Source: JAZSMJ01 sp045535815
Lineage (GTDB): Bacteria; Bacillota; Clostridia; Oscillospirales; CAG-272
Assembly: GCA_045535815.1 (NCBI GenBank)
Contig: JAZSMJ010000030.1
Coordinates: forward strand, 1-22,218
Direction of reading: 5' to 3'
Length of the DNA: 22,218 bases
Shown: piece by piece, positions 1 to 6,051 of the stretch
Layout: each line of letters opens with the position of its first letter
Position numbering within the stretch: the first letter of the stretch is position 1
Position numbers and translations under genes: made by a program
The notes under the pieces: generated by a model
Told to the model about the DNA's origin: nothing
The model's database searches: none
Seen by the model: only the letters and a program-made list of their open reading frames with translations

Positions 1-1
1 A

Positions 2-1606
2 GATATATTCTGGCACGGCATGCAGAAGCCCAACTGGCTGAACTACAGATACAGCTTTATGTTCTGCTTTTTGCTCATAACCTTTGCCTTCAAGGCATTT
101 TCGGACCTTGACGCTCTCAGCTTCAAAACGGTTGGACTTACGGGAGGGTTGATAGCAGGCTTTGCCTTCGTACTTCAGAAGCTCGATCTTGAGTATATAG
201 AGGATATGAAGACCGTATGGTTTACCGTTTTAGCTCTTATCATCTACCTTACGTTCATATGGGTGGCAAAGAATAAATACCTGCGTCAGTCTGCTATAAT
301 TATGATGACCCTTATAGTTGCCGGAGAGATGTTCCTGTCCGGTTATCTTGAGCTGGTTGCGCTTGACGATGACGTTGTTTACAGCGGAAAGTCAAAATAC
401 GAAGCATTCCTCGACAGATTCGTTCCCGAGGTAGAGGCAATAAAGGAAAACGAGACTCAGCCCTTCTACCGAATGGAAAAGGAATTCCACAGAAAGACAA
501 ACGACGCAATGGCGCTTGATATGAACGGCATTTCAAGCTCCACCTCTACGCTCAACGCATCGGTCATTACACTTCTCAACAGAATGGGATATGCATCAAA
601 ATCCCACTGGTCAAAATATCTCGGCGGTACTCCCGTTTCGGATTCACTCCTCGGCATAAAGTATATTATGTACGGATCTGACCCCGACAAGACAGTATAT
701 CAGCCCATATCAAAGAATGATGAAGACCTCGTTTATTCCTATATAAATCCATATGCCCTTTCAATCGGATACTGCTCGACAGACGGTTTGCACGGCATAA
801 ACGTTGAGGAATCGGTATCTCCCTTTATCTTTATGAATGAGCTTGTATCGGAGATATCCGGCAAAGATACCGTAATATTTAAAGAGATTCCCACCTCCGA
901 TCCCGAAAGAGTAAATCTTGACAGCACCTACACGAGCAAGCATCTCAAGTATACTCCCATAAACTCGGCAAAAACCTCAAAGCTTACCTTTATCGTTACC
1001 GTTCCTGCAAACGAGGAGGTGTACGTTTACTTCCCCTCTGATTATAACAGAGAGGCACAGCTCACATCTGACGGTATTTCTATGGGAACGGTCTTCGGAA
1101 ACGATACCGACAGAATAATATATCTCGGCGTTTTCGACACTTCAAGGGATATCTCGGTATCACTTACACTTGACGACGATAATCTTTATCTGAGAAGCGG
1201 TGTTCCCTACTTCTTCTCGCTTGACGAGAGTGCGCTTGACGTAGCTATGACAGATATAGCGTCTGCACAGCTTGACGTTACCGAGTTTGACGATACTAAA
1301 GTCAAGGGAAATATAACCGTACCGAATGACCGTACGCTTATGCTTACCACCATCCCCTACGACGAGGGCTGGGTGCTTACGGTTGACGGTATTGAAACAC
1401 CCATTATAAAATCTCTTGATTCCCTGCTTTCTGCAGAGCTTGAAGCAGGCGAGCACGAGATAATGCTTGAATACAAGCCGTCTTGCGTTACTGTCGGCGG
1501 TATGGTATCGATATCAAGCATTGCCGTATTTGTAGCTTACGCCGTTATCAGCACTGTGCTGAAAAACAAAAAGCTCAAAAAATTAAGACAAGCTATCGTA
1601 AAATAA
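2..1606 (+). CDS. YfhO family membrane protein, 3' part (5' end outside window)
   Basis: The reading frame is open from base 2, before the first in-window ATG at 20, so the gene enters from upstream and only its C-terminal ~534 residues are visible. The opening W-H-G-M-Q-K-P-N-W-L-N-Y-R-Y-S-F matches a conserved block of the YfhO family, large multi-spanning proteins that in Bacillus and Listeria are linked to glycosylation of lipoteichoic acid or envelope polymers. Counting from the ATG at 20, four hydrophobic segments lie at about residues 11-29, 36-54, 63-82 and 90-110. A ~370-residue, beta-rich, presumably extracytoplasmic domain follows. It ends in a family-typical block (D-E-G-W...V-D-G...A-G-E-H-E-I) and one last membrane helix at about 488-512. 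The substrate here is unknown. The next gene follows after 62 nt, so co-transcription is plausible. Confidence 0.85.
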   Translation, partial: DIFWHGMQKPNWLNYRYSFMFCFLLITFAFKAFSDLDALSFKTVGLTGGLIAGFAFVLQKLDLEYIEDMKTVWFTVLALIIYLTFIWVAKNKYLRQSAIIMMTLIVAGEMFLSGYLELVALDDDVVYSGKSKYEAFLDRFVPEVEAIKENETQPFYRMEKEFHRKTNDAMALDMNGISSSTSTLNASVITLLNRMGYASKSHWSKYLGGTPVSDSLLGIKYIMYGSDPDKTVYQPISKNDEDLVYSYINPYALSIGYCSTDGLHGINVEESVSPFIFMNELVSEISGKDTVIFKEIPTSDPERVNLDSTYTSKHLKYTPINSAKTSKLTFIVTVPANEEVYVYFPSDYNREAQLTSDGISMGTVFGNDTDRIIYLGVFDTSRDISVSLTLDDDNLYLRSGVPYFFSLDESALDVAMTDIASAQLDVTEFDDTKVKGNITVPNDRTLMLTTIPYDEGWVLTVDGIETPIIKSLDSLLSAELEAGEHEIMLEYKPSCVTVGGMVSISSIAVFVAYAVISTVLKNKKLKKLRQAIVK

Positions 1607-1632
1607 ATTATCCTATTTTGTAATTTTTTTGA

Positions 1633-1677
1633 GGTTATCTGAGCACCCTAATTTTCGGGTGATAATAAATGATAACC
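1633..1677 (+). promoter_or_regulatory. Nested hairpin over the ribosome binding site and start codon of the CmpB-like gene
   Basis: GGTTATC (1633-1639) is perfectly complementary to GATAACC (1671-1677), which begins at the G of the ATG at 1669-1671. Inside it, CACCC (1644-1648) pairs with GGGTG (1657-1661), which is the Shine-Dalgarno-like GGGTGAT of that gene. Folded, both the ribosome binding site and the start codon would be at least partly occluded. The pairing was read by eye and no folding energy was computed. It suggests translational coupling to yfhO or conditional translation; a chance structure cannot be excluded. Confidence 0.4.
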
Positions 1678-2073
1678 GATAAAAAAATCAAAACCTTCGG
1701 AAAGTGTGCCGTTTTATACGGCATTGGCTCTGTGGGGTACAGTCTTATAGAAATTATGTGGAGAGGCTTTACCCACTGGACCATGTCAGTTTGCGGAGGT
1801 ATATGCCTTATAGGCCTTTACTTCGCAGACATGCGTATGGTCGGCAAAAAGCTGTGGCAGATCTGCCTTGCCGGAAGTGCGCTCATCACTGCAGTTGAAT
1901 TTGTGACCGGCATTATAGTAAACCGTATGCTCAACTGGAACGTATGGGACTACTCAAAGATGAAGCTTAACCTGTTCGGTCAGGTCTGCCTTTTATATTC
2001 TGCTATATGGTTTATACTTTGTATACCTGCGGTATTTATCTGCAGGACGGTAAGAAAAAACGTTTTTAGATAA
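1669..2073 (+). CDS. Small multi-pass membrane protein, CmpB-like (putative ABC-transporter type IV family)
   Basis: This is a 134-residue hydrophobic protein with four likely membrane helices at roughly residues 10-27, 39-52, 61-82 and 102-125. The segment N-W-N-V-W-D-Y-S-K-M-K-L-N-L-F-G-Q-V-C-L followed by a Y-S-A-I-W helix is the signature of the family named putative ABC-transporter type IV (CmpB, PF06541), which is common in Clostridia. Despite the family name no ATPase domain or partner is visible here, and the function is not established. The start ATG at 1669 is preceded by GGGTGAT, itself in a possible hairpin (1633-1677). The metallo-beta-lactamase gene follows after 9 nt with an AAGGAG overlapping this gene's end, so the two are almost certainly one transcript. 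Confidence 0.75.
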   Translation: MITDKKIKTFGKCAVLYGIGSVGYSLIEIMWRGFTHWTMSVCGGICLIGLYFADMRMVGKKLWQICLAGSALITAVEFVTGIIVNRMLNWNVWDYSKMKLNLFGQVCLLYSAIWFILCIPAVFICRTVRKNVFR

Positions 2074-2082
2074 GGAGATATT

Positions 2083-3003
2083 ATGGGAAGAAGCTACAGA
2101 TCAAAAAAGAAGCTCACTGCTGAAATAATATCAGCATTGGTTCTTGCAGTAATACTTCTGCTATTCAAGCATTTTTCAAGCAACGATATATCGGATGCTT
2201 TTTCCGACACCGTAGTTGAAAACGAGGCTCTGCAAAGCAATCTTGCCGTAAGCTATATTGACGTCGGTCAGGGCGACAGTGCGCTCGTTACCACGCCTGA
2301 CGGACATTCAATGCTGATAGACGCAGGTCCGACGTCAGCAGGTGACGACGTGGTTGCCTATCTTGAGGCTATGGATATAAGATCCCTCGATTACGCAGTT
2401 TTCACGCATCCTCACGAGGACCATATCGGCGGAGCTCTTGACGTTATTGAAAATATAGAGATCAAAAACTTCATAATCCCCGATTGCACGCATACCTCAA
2501 AGACCTATGAGAATTTCCTTATTGCGATAGATGAAAGCGGAGCAAACGTTATCTTCTCCGAGCCCGATTACAGCTTTGATCTCGGAGAGGCTTCGGTAAA
2601 GATATTATCTCCGATAATGAATGCCTACGACGAGCTTAATCATTACAGTATAGTGCTTAAGCTTACATACGGCGATAACTCCTTTATGTTCACGGGAGAT
2701 GCCGAAAAGATAAACGAATATGAGATGCTCGAGCGGTACGGCTCGGCAACCCTTAGCAGTGACGTGCTCAAGGTCGGTCATCACGGCTCGTCAACCTCAA
2801 GTAGCAGGGATTTTATAAACACGGTTGCCCCTGCAGTTGCAGTCATAAGCTGTGCTGAAGGAAACGAATACGGTCATCCTCACGATGAGGTAAGCGACCT
2901 TCTTTCCGAAAAGCAGATAACCGTTTTCAGAACGGATATTGAAGGAACTGTCATTCTTGTGTCCGACGGCAAAACCGTACAGCGTTTAAATACAGATAAA
3001 TAA
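2083..3003 (+). CDS. Membrane-anchored ComEC/Rec2-like metallo-beta-lactamase fold hydrolase
   Basis: The protein has 306 residues. A basic N-terminus and one hydrophobic helix (about 13-28) predict a signal anchor with the enzyme outside the membrane. The metallo-beta-lactamase domain runs from about 55 to 300: V-G-Q-G-D-S at 61-66, the metal-binding H-x-H-x-D-H at 109-114 (T-H-P-H-E-D-H-I-G-G), the later F-T-G-D-A motif and K-V-G-H-H-G-S near 230. This matches the standalone form of the ComEC C-terminal domain. Related proteins include nucleases and other phosphoesterases; the substrate cannot be read from sequence. It lacks the competence channel domain of full ComEC, so a role in DNA uptake is not implied. 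It starts 9 nt after the CmpB-like gene with an AAGGAG ribosome binding site and ends at a terminator (3026-3063). Confidence 0.88.
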   Translation: MGRSYRSKKKLTAEIISALVLAVILLLFKHFSSNDISDAFSDTVVENEALQSNLAVSYIDVGQGDSALVTTPDGHSMLIDAGPTSAGDDVVAYLEAMDIRSLDYAVFTHPHEDHIGGALDVIENIEIKNFIIPDCTHTSKTYENFLIAIDESGANVIFSEPDYSFDLGEASVKILSPIMNAYDELNHYSIVLKLTYGDNSFMFTGDAEKINEYEMLERYGSATLSSDVLKVGHHGSSTSSSRDFINTVAPAVAVISCAEGNEYGHPHDEVSDLLSEKQITVFRTDIEGTVILVSDGKTVQRLNTDK

Positions 3004-3025
3004 CAGATACTCACTCATATATAAC

Positions 3026-3063
3026 GTGCACACAAAAGTTAAATGCTTTTTGTGTGCACTTTT
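3026..3063 (+). terminator. Rho-independent terminator after the yfhO-cmpB-MBL genes
   Basis: Perfect 12-bp stem GTGCACACAAAA (3026-3037) / TTTTGTGTGCAC (3048-3059), 10-nt loop, followed by a T-rich tail to about 3063. It lies 22 nt after the stop of the metallo-beta-lactamase gene. Confidence 0.85.
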
Positions 3064-3180
3064 TACAAATTACGTCAGTACGCTTTCAATCAAAAGTAAG
3101 ATTGTCAACAAACTCACAATAAAATTGTATGCGGTTTAATATGAGATAAAATAAATTTAAAAGCAGATAAACAACGCTTA

Positions 3181-3209
3181 TTGTGCAGATGGTATTATTA
3201 TGGTAAAAT
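3181..3209 (+). promoter_or_regulatory. Promoter of the AraC-type regulator gene, with possible operator repeats
   Basis: TTGTGC (3181-3186), 17-nt spacer, TAAAAT (3204-3209), with TG one base before the -10 (3201-3202) making an extended -10. It is 34 nt upstream of the ATG. GCAGAT occurs at 3163-3168 and again at 3185-3190, 22 bp apart (two helical turns), a spacing typical of AraC-family half-sites, so autoregulation is possible. A second weaker candidate is TTGTAT (3125-3130) with TAAAAT (3147-3152). Confidence 0.55.
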
Positions 3210-3243
3210 AAAAAGGAAAAAGTCAAACGGAGGGAGGTAGAAG

Positions 3244-4176
3244 ATGGAACACATAACCGTAGGCAGAAAACACAATGAAGGCAAGATTGCTTTGGTAAAA
3301 TGCATAAAGGACGGCTCTCTTGACAGTATCGATATCAAAGGCGAGTGCTTTCTTTTGATTGTGCTGACCAAGGGAAGACTTGATTTTACCGTCGGCGCTC
3401 AGAGCTTTTCGGCATGCGCTCCCTCATTTCTATGCTTTAACGAGCAGGAAGCTCCCGTGTTTACGTCAAATGCAAATGCAGAATATACCTGTATTTACTT
3501 TCATCCGAAATTCCTTAATATCAATATGACGTTTGAGCTTGTTTACTCAAAGGATTATCCCGATATTGCCACTGCGCACGATATGTTTATGCTCAAGCCT
3601 TTTATAGATAAGGTACATATAGTTCAGATGAGCGAGTCACAGACTGCTATGATAGAGAACTGCACTGAGCATATGATCGAGGAGCTTGAGGATCCGCACG
3701 ATCTGTATTGGTCCTGCCGATGCCGTTCCTATTTTATGGAGATGCTGATAGCGCTTGAGCGTATGTACGGATTTATAAACTACGACCTTGGCGAGCTTAT
3801 GAATAACGGAACTCGCATACCTAACGACCCAAAGCTTCGTGATGCCATTTTCTATATTGAAGGAAATTACGGAAAAAATATAACCCTGTCGGACATATCG
3901 TCCAACATCGGAGTTAATCACACTACGTTAACGGTGCTAATGAAAAAAGAGCTTGGATGCACGGCAATGGAATATCTGATGAGATACCGTGTTTCTGTTT
4001 CTGAAAAACAGCTTGCCTTTACCGACGTTCCTATAAAGGAAATAGCCAATATGGTCGGGTTTAAAACGGTCCAGCATTTTAACCGTGTATTTAAGGAGCA
4101 TACTGGGACTACCCCTGCGAAGTTTAGGAAAACCGCACTTGAAAAGAGCAGAAATGAATTAAAAACGTCTGTTTAA
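3244..4176 (+). CDS. AraC/XylS family transcriptional regulator
   Basis: The protein has 310 residues. The C-terminal ~100 residues (about 198-297) form the double helix-turn-helix DNA-binding domain. The first HTH lies around I-T-L-S-D-I-S-S-N-I-G-V-N-H-T-T-L and the second around P-I-K-E-I-A-N-M-V-G-F-K-T-V-Q-H-F-N-R-V-F-K, ending with the family-typical G-T-T-P-A-K-F-R. The N-terminal half looks like a cupin-type ligand-sensing domain of the AraC class; its ligand is unknown. The start is set by a strong AGGGAGG 8 nt upstream of the ATG. It has its own promoter and may be co-transcribed with the XRE gene 60 nt downstream. No adjacent metabolic operon shares its strand, so its targets are not evident from context. 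Confidence 0.9.
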   Translation: MEHITVGRKHNEGKIALVKCIKDGSLDSIDIKGECFLLIVLTKGRLDFTVGAQSFSACAPSFLCFNEQEAPVFTSNANAEYTCIYFHPKFLNINMTFELVYSKDYPDIATAHDMFMLKPFIDKVHIVQMSESQTAMIENCTEHMIEELEDPHDLYWSCRCRSYFMEMLIALERMYGFINYDLGELMNNGTRIPNDPKLRDAIFYIEGNYGKNITLSDISSNIGVNHTTLTVLMKKELGCTAMEYLMRYRVSVSEKQLAFTDVPIKEIANMVGFKTVQHFNRVFKEHTGTTPAKFRKTALEKSRNELKTSV

Positions 4177-4236
4177 GAAGCGAAATTATGATTTTCGTCC
4201 GATTGCCGTCTTTGCCGATAAAAATTAGGAAGTGAT

Positions 4237-4461
4237 ATTATCAATAAAAAATTAAGTGATCAGATTGTTTTTCTCAGGAAGCAAAAAGGGCTTACTCAAG
4301 CAGATGTTGCAAGGGCACTCGGAGTTTCGCATCAAGCTGTATCAAAATGGGAACGAGCACTATGCTGTCCGGATATTCAGTTCCTTTCTGAGATCGCACG
4401 CATACTCGGTGTTTCGGTCGACGAGCTTCTTGGAAATTCACCCAACGTAATACATAAATGA
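4237..4461 (+). CDS. Small XRE-family (Cro/CI HTH) regulator, apparently with an ATT start codon
   Basis: The frame from 4237 to the TGA at 4459-4461 encodes ~74 residues: (M)INKKLSDQIVFLR, then a textbook HTH_3 domain with the T-Q-A-D-V-A-R-A-L-G-V-S helix, the recognition helix H-Q-A-V-S-K-W-E, and a closing L-G-V-S-V-D-E-L-L. The frame opens after a stop at 4219-4221 and contains no ATG, GTG or TTG before the domain, so ATG-based ORF calling misses it. ATT at 4237-4239, 6 nt after AGGA, gives an N-terminus typical of the family. Alternatives are an ATC start at 4240, a decayed start codon (pseudogene), or a sequencing error. It sits between the AraC-type gene and the inverted-repeat cassette. 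Confidence is high for the domain and lower for the start. Confidence 0.72.
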   Translation: MINKKLSDQIVFLRKQKGLTQADVARALGVSHQAVSKWERALCCPDIQFLSEIARILGVSVDELLGNSPNVIHK

Positions 4462-4483
4462 TATAGAATACACTCTACAAACG

Positions 4484-4562
4484 AAAAAGCGACATTTTGC
4501 GAGCTTTCTCATAAGTATGTTTACAAATCGCGACAGAGAGATTGTTTTCTCTGTCGATTTGT
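4484..4562. repeat. Left inverted repeat of the cassette, with nested palindrome
   Basis: Outer boxes lie at 4484-4494 and 4506-4515. The subterminal palindrome has arms CGACAGAGA (4531-4539) and TCTCTGTCG (4548-4556). It extends through ACAAAT (4523-4528) and ATTTGT (4557-4562) with a 2-nt bulge. No T-run follows and the palindrome overlaps the promoter spacer, so it is unlikely to be a terminator. Confidence 0.55.
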
Positions 4563-4570
4563 GTTATAAT
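4542..4570 (+). promoter_or_regulatory. Promoter of the structured leader and TIGR04076 gene
   Basis: A perfect -10 TATAAT (4565-4570) is preceded by an extended TG (4562-4563). A weak -35 TTGTTT lies at 4542-4547 with a 17-nt spacer. The right arm of the left-end palindrome lies in the spacer, so a protein binding that palindrome would affect initiation. The predicted transcript start is near 4577, giving a ~160-nt leader. Confidence 0.7.
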
Positions 4571-4582
4571 AGAACTGACAAA

Positions 4583-4701
4583 TAAGCCCCCTCCGAGAGT
4601 GGACTGCACCAAGTTGTGCAGAGGAAGCCTTGGGATATGTGCATCCTTAGGGGTATGGACTATGCCGAAGTATTTGCAATACAAATGCGAAGCAGGCGTT
4701 A
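4583..4701 (+). ncRNA. Candidate structured 5' leader (five stems; class not recognised)
   Basis: Pairings read by eye are as follows. P1: TAAGCC (4583-4588) with GGC-g-TTA (4695-4701, one bulged G). P2: CTGCAC (4604-4609) / GTGCAG (4616-4621). P3: 4628-4636 / 4643-4651, nine positions with one U-U mismatch and one G-U. P4: GGTAT (4652-4656) / ATGCC (4662-4666). P5: GTATTTG (4670-4676) / CAAATGC (4682-4688). P1 closes the other four, giving a five-way junction, as expected of a riboswitch or other cis-acting RNA. CTCC (4591-4594) could also pair with the GGAG at 4727-4730 of the downstream ribosome binding site, suggesting translational control. It did not match any riboswitch consensus I could recall (lysine, cobalamin, guanidine, SAM and others). 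No energy calculation or Rfam search was done. Confidence 0.5.
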
Positions 4702-4738
4702 AACAAAACGATAAATAAGAATTTGAGGAGAATATAAT

Positions 4739-5071
4739 ATGAGAAAATGGGTAGTAGAGGATTGGGAGTTTGAATTAACCGCTATCGATGGCAAAGCAGG
4801 ACATTGCAGACTCGGTATAGAAAAAGGAGACAGGTTCGTTTTTTCATATGAATGTCCCGCAGGGATGTGTCCAAGGGTGATGACAGAACTGTTCACATGG
4901 TGTGAAGTTATCCGTTGTGGTGGAGACTTTACATATAGAGGTATGAAAGAAAAATATGAAATGGATTTACCTTGCCCCTGTAAAAGTATCACGTTCCACC
5001 TTAAAGCAACGCCAATAAATAGAGATGAAAATGGAATCCCTAAGCCTAACAATTCGAGACCAGAAGATTAA
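4739..5071 (+). CDS. TIGR04076 family protein, Cys-rich, function unknown
   Basis: This is a 110-residue soluble protein without signal peptide or membrane helix. The pattern C-R-x-G-x-x-x-G-D-R-F-x-F (23-35), P-A-G-M-C (40-44), the region leading to R-C-G-G-D-F (59-64) and a C-terminal P-C-x-C...F-x-L block is that of the TIGR04076 family, small proteins of unknown role that are frequent in anaerobes. Seven cysteines (23, 39, 44, 55, 60, 79, 81), two of them in a C-P-C at 79-81, suggest metal binding or redox chemistry; this is inference. The ATG has GAGGAG upstream. The gene favours AAA for Lys and uses AGG, CCA and GGA freely, so it looks less adapted than its neighbours, consistent with transfer. 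It is the only protein gene in the inverted-repeat cassette. Confidence 0.8.
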   Translation: MRKWVVEDWEFELTAIDGKAGHCRLGIEKGDRFVFSYECPAGMCPRVMTELFTWCEVIRCGGDFTYRGMKEKYEMDLPCPCKSITFHLKATPINRDENGIPKPNNSRPED

Positions 5072-5113
5072 AATATAGTCGTTTTACGACAAATTCCAAT
5101 TTGTTGAATAGTT

Positions 5114-5151
5114 TACCCCGACAGACCATTAAAAATCTGTCGGGGTATTTT
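5114..5151 (+). terminator. Terminator of the TIGR04076 gene, doubling as the right subterminal palindrome
   Basis: Perfect 12-bp stem TACCCCGACAGA (5114-5125) / TCTGTCGGGGTA (5136-5147), 10-nt loop, then TTTT. It lies 42 nt after the stop. The CGACAGA core is shared with the left palindrome of the cassette. Confidence 0.8.
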
Positions 5152-5188
5152 CATCCTTATGAGAATCTGTACTTAACTGTCGCTTTTT
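5114..5188. repeat. Right inverted repeat of the cassette
   Basis: It contains CTTATGAGAA (5156-5165) and TGTCGCTTTTT (5178-5188), the reverse complements of the left boxes, and the palindrome at 5114-5147. The outer edge is 5 bp from the last base of the convergent anti-sigma gene. Confidence 0.55.
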
Positions 5189-5193
5189 ATTAT

Positions 5194-6006
5194 TCAATCT
5201 AACGTGAAGGGCTCGATTACCGAATTGGATACGTTTCCAAGCATAGAGTTGAGAGTAACCGCTTCTGCTTCTATATTATATATCATATTGCGCATGCATA
5301 CGTCGTTGCAGTATTCGCTATTCTGCGTCGTTACAATACACTCGGGTGCGCATTCTTCCGCCTCTTCTTCGGCTTCTTCTATCTGTGCTTCACCATCAAC
5401 GCTTGCAAAATAGTCATCCGAATATAACGGATACGTCGTTTCAGCCATGGTTTCCGCACAGCCCGTATCTGCATCTACAGCTCCGTCGTATGAATCAAAG
5501 CTTCCCTTTTCTTTTACGTCCTCGACCTCGGCTTCGCATATTTCAAGCTCTTCTTCATAAAAAACTACAGAATCAGCTTTATCATCTGCGCTTGCACTGT
5601 AATTATACGAGGAATATAGGCGTGCTCCCATTCCCTCCGAAGCGTCATCCACACTTTTATTATCTGTAAGATAGGGAGAGATCTTGACCGCTACTGCAGT
5701 CAATGCCGTTACCGCAACTATCGATGCCGCAACCGACGTCAGAATGCGCATTCTGCGAAGCTTGTTCTTGGTTTTGGTCATACTGCGCACCTGTGTCATT
5801 ACCGATGAAGCTATATCCTTAGGCGGTATCTCCCTCGCTGTGTGCAAAAGCTTTATTGTTGCAAGGCAATCCTGAAATTCTTTTCTGCATTCGGGGCAGT
5901 TATCAATATGCTCTTCAAGCTCTGCCCTTGATGCATCGTCAAGCTCGCCGTCTATATAATCAAACAGTCTGTTTTTTATAATATCGCACATATCGCTCAT
6001 GCTCAT
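5194..6006 (-). CDS. Zinc-finger anti-sigma factor with Cys-rich extracytoplasmic domain
   Basis: The protein has 270 residues. The cytoplasmic N-terminus carries the anti-sigma zinc finger H33-x3-C37-x2-C40 in the zf-HC2 arrangement that binds and silences an ECF sigma factor. A single membrane helix spans about 87-107. The ~160-residue outer domain is acidic, with a Glu-rich stretch at 206-218, and shows no family I recognise. It holds six cysteines (157, 183, 219, 223, 233, 237), the last four as two C-x3-C pairs 9 residues apart, which could form disulfides or bind metal and so sense envelope redox or metal state (inference). The ATG has GGAGAG upstream. It lies 45 nt behind the sigma gene, its presumed partner. 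Release would probably need proteolysis or a conformational change, as in RsiW-like systems. Confidence 0.88.
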   Translation of the reverse strand: MSMSDMCDIIKNRLFDYIDGELDDASRAELEEHIDNCPECRKEFQDCLATIKLLHTAREIPPKDIASSVMTQVRSMTKTKNKLRRMRILTSVAASIVAVTALTAVAVKISPYLTDNKSVDDASEGMGARLYSSYNYSASADDKADSVVFYEEELEICEAEVEDVKEKGSFDSYDGAVDADTGCAETMAETTYPLYSDDYFASVDGEAQIEEAEEEAEECAPECIVTTQNSEYCNDVCMRNMIYNIEAEAVTLNSMLGNVSNSVIEPFTLD

Positions 6007-6051
6007 TTCGCTCTCCTTTCCCGTTTATTCCAAACCTTTAGACGAAGCCTT

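Larger units (their letters stand above)
4484..5188. mobile_element. Candidate non-autonomous mobile cassette bounded by imperfect inverted repeats
   Basis: AAAAAGCGACA (4484-4494) and TTCTCATAAG (4506-4515) recur in inverted order at the other end as CTTATGAGAA (5156-5165) and TGTCGCTTTTT (5178-5188), with an 11-nt gap on the left and 12-nt on the right. Just inside each end, 7-8 nt further, is a palindrome sharing the core CGACAGA/TCTGTCG (left 4531-4556, right 5114-5147). The ends are therefore ~65-75 bp imperfect inverted repeats. The 705-bp interior holds a promoter, a structured leader, the TIGR04076 gene and a terminator, but no transposase. The ends lie 22 nt after the XRE stop and 5 nt from the anti-sigma stop. 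No clear target-site duplication was seen. A MITE-like element with cargo is the favoured reading; a locally evolved inverted repeat is the alternative. Confidence 0.5.

Noticed and set aside
4256..4450. 64-codon ATG-initiated frame over the XRE gene
   Set aside because: Out of frame with the clear helix-turn-helix protein and without recognisable content; it is a shadow.
4523..4562. Terminator for the XRE gene
   Set aside because: The hairpin has no T-run after it and overlaps the promoter of the next gene. It is better explained as the subterminal palindrome of the cassette.
4583..4710. Integron attC site (GTTAAAC at 4698-4704 fits the GTTRRRY core)
   Set aside because: No matching RYYYAAC box at the other side, the structure precedes rather than follows the gene, and no integrase or cassette array is present.
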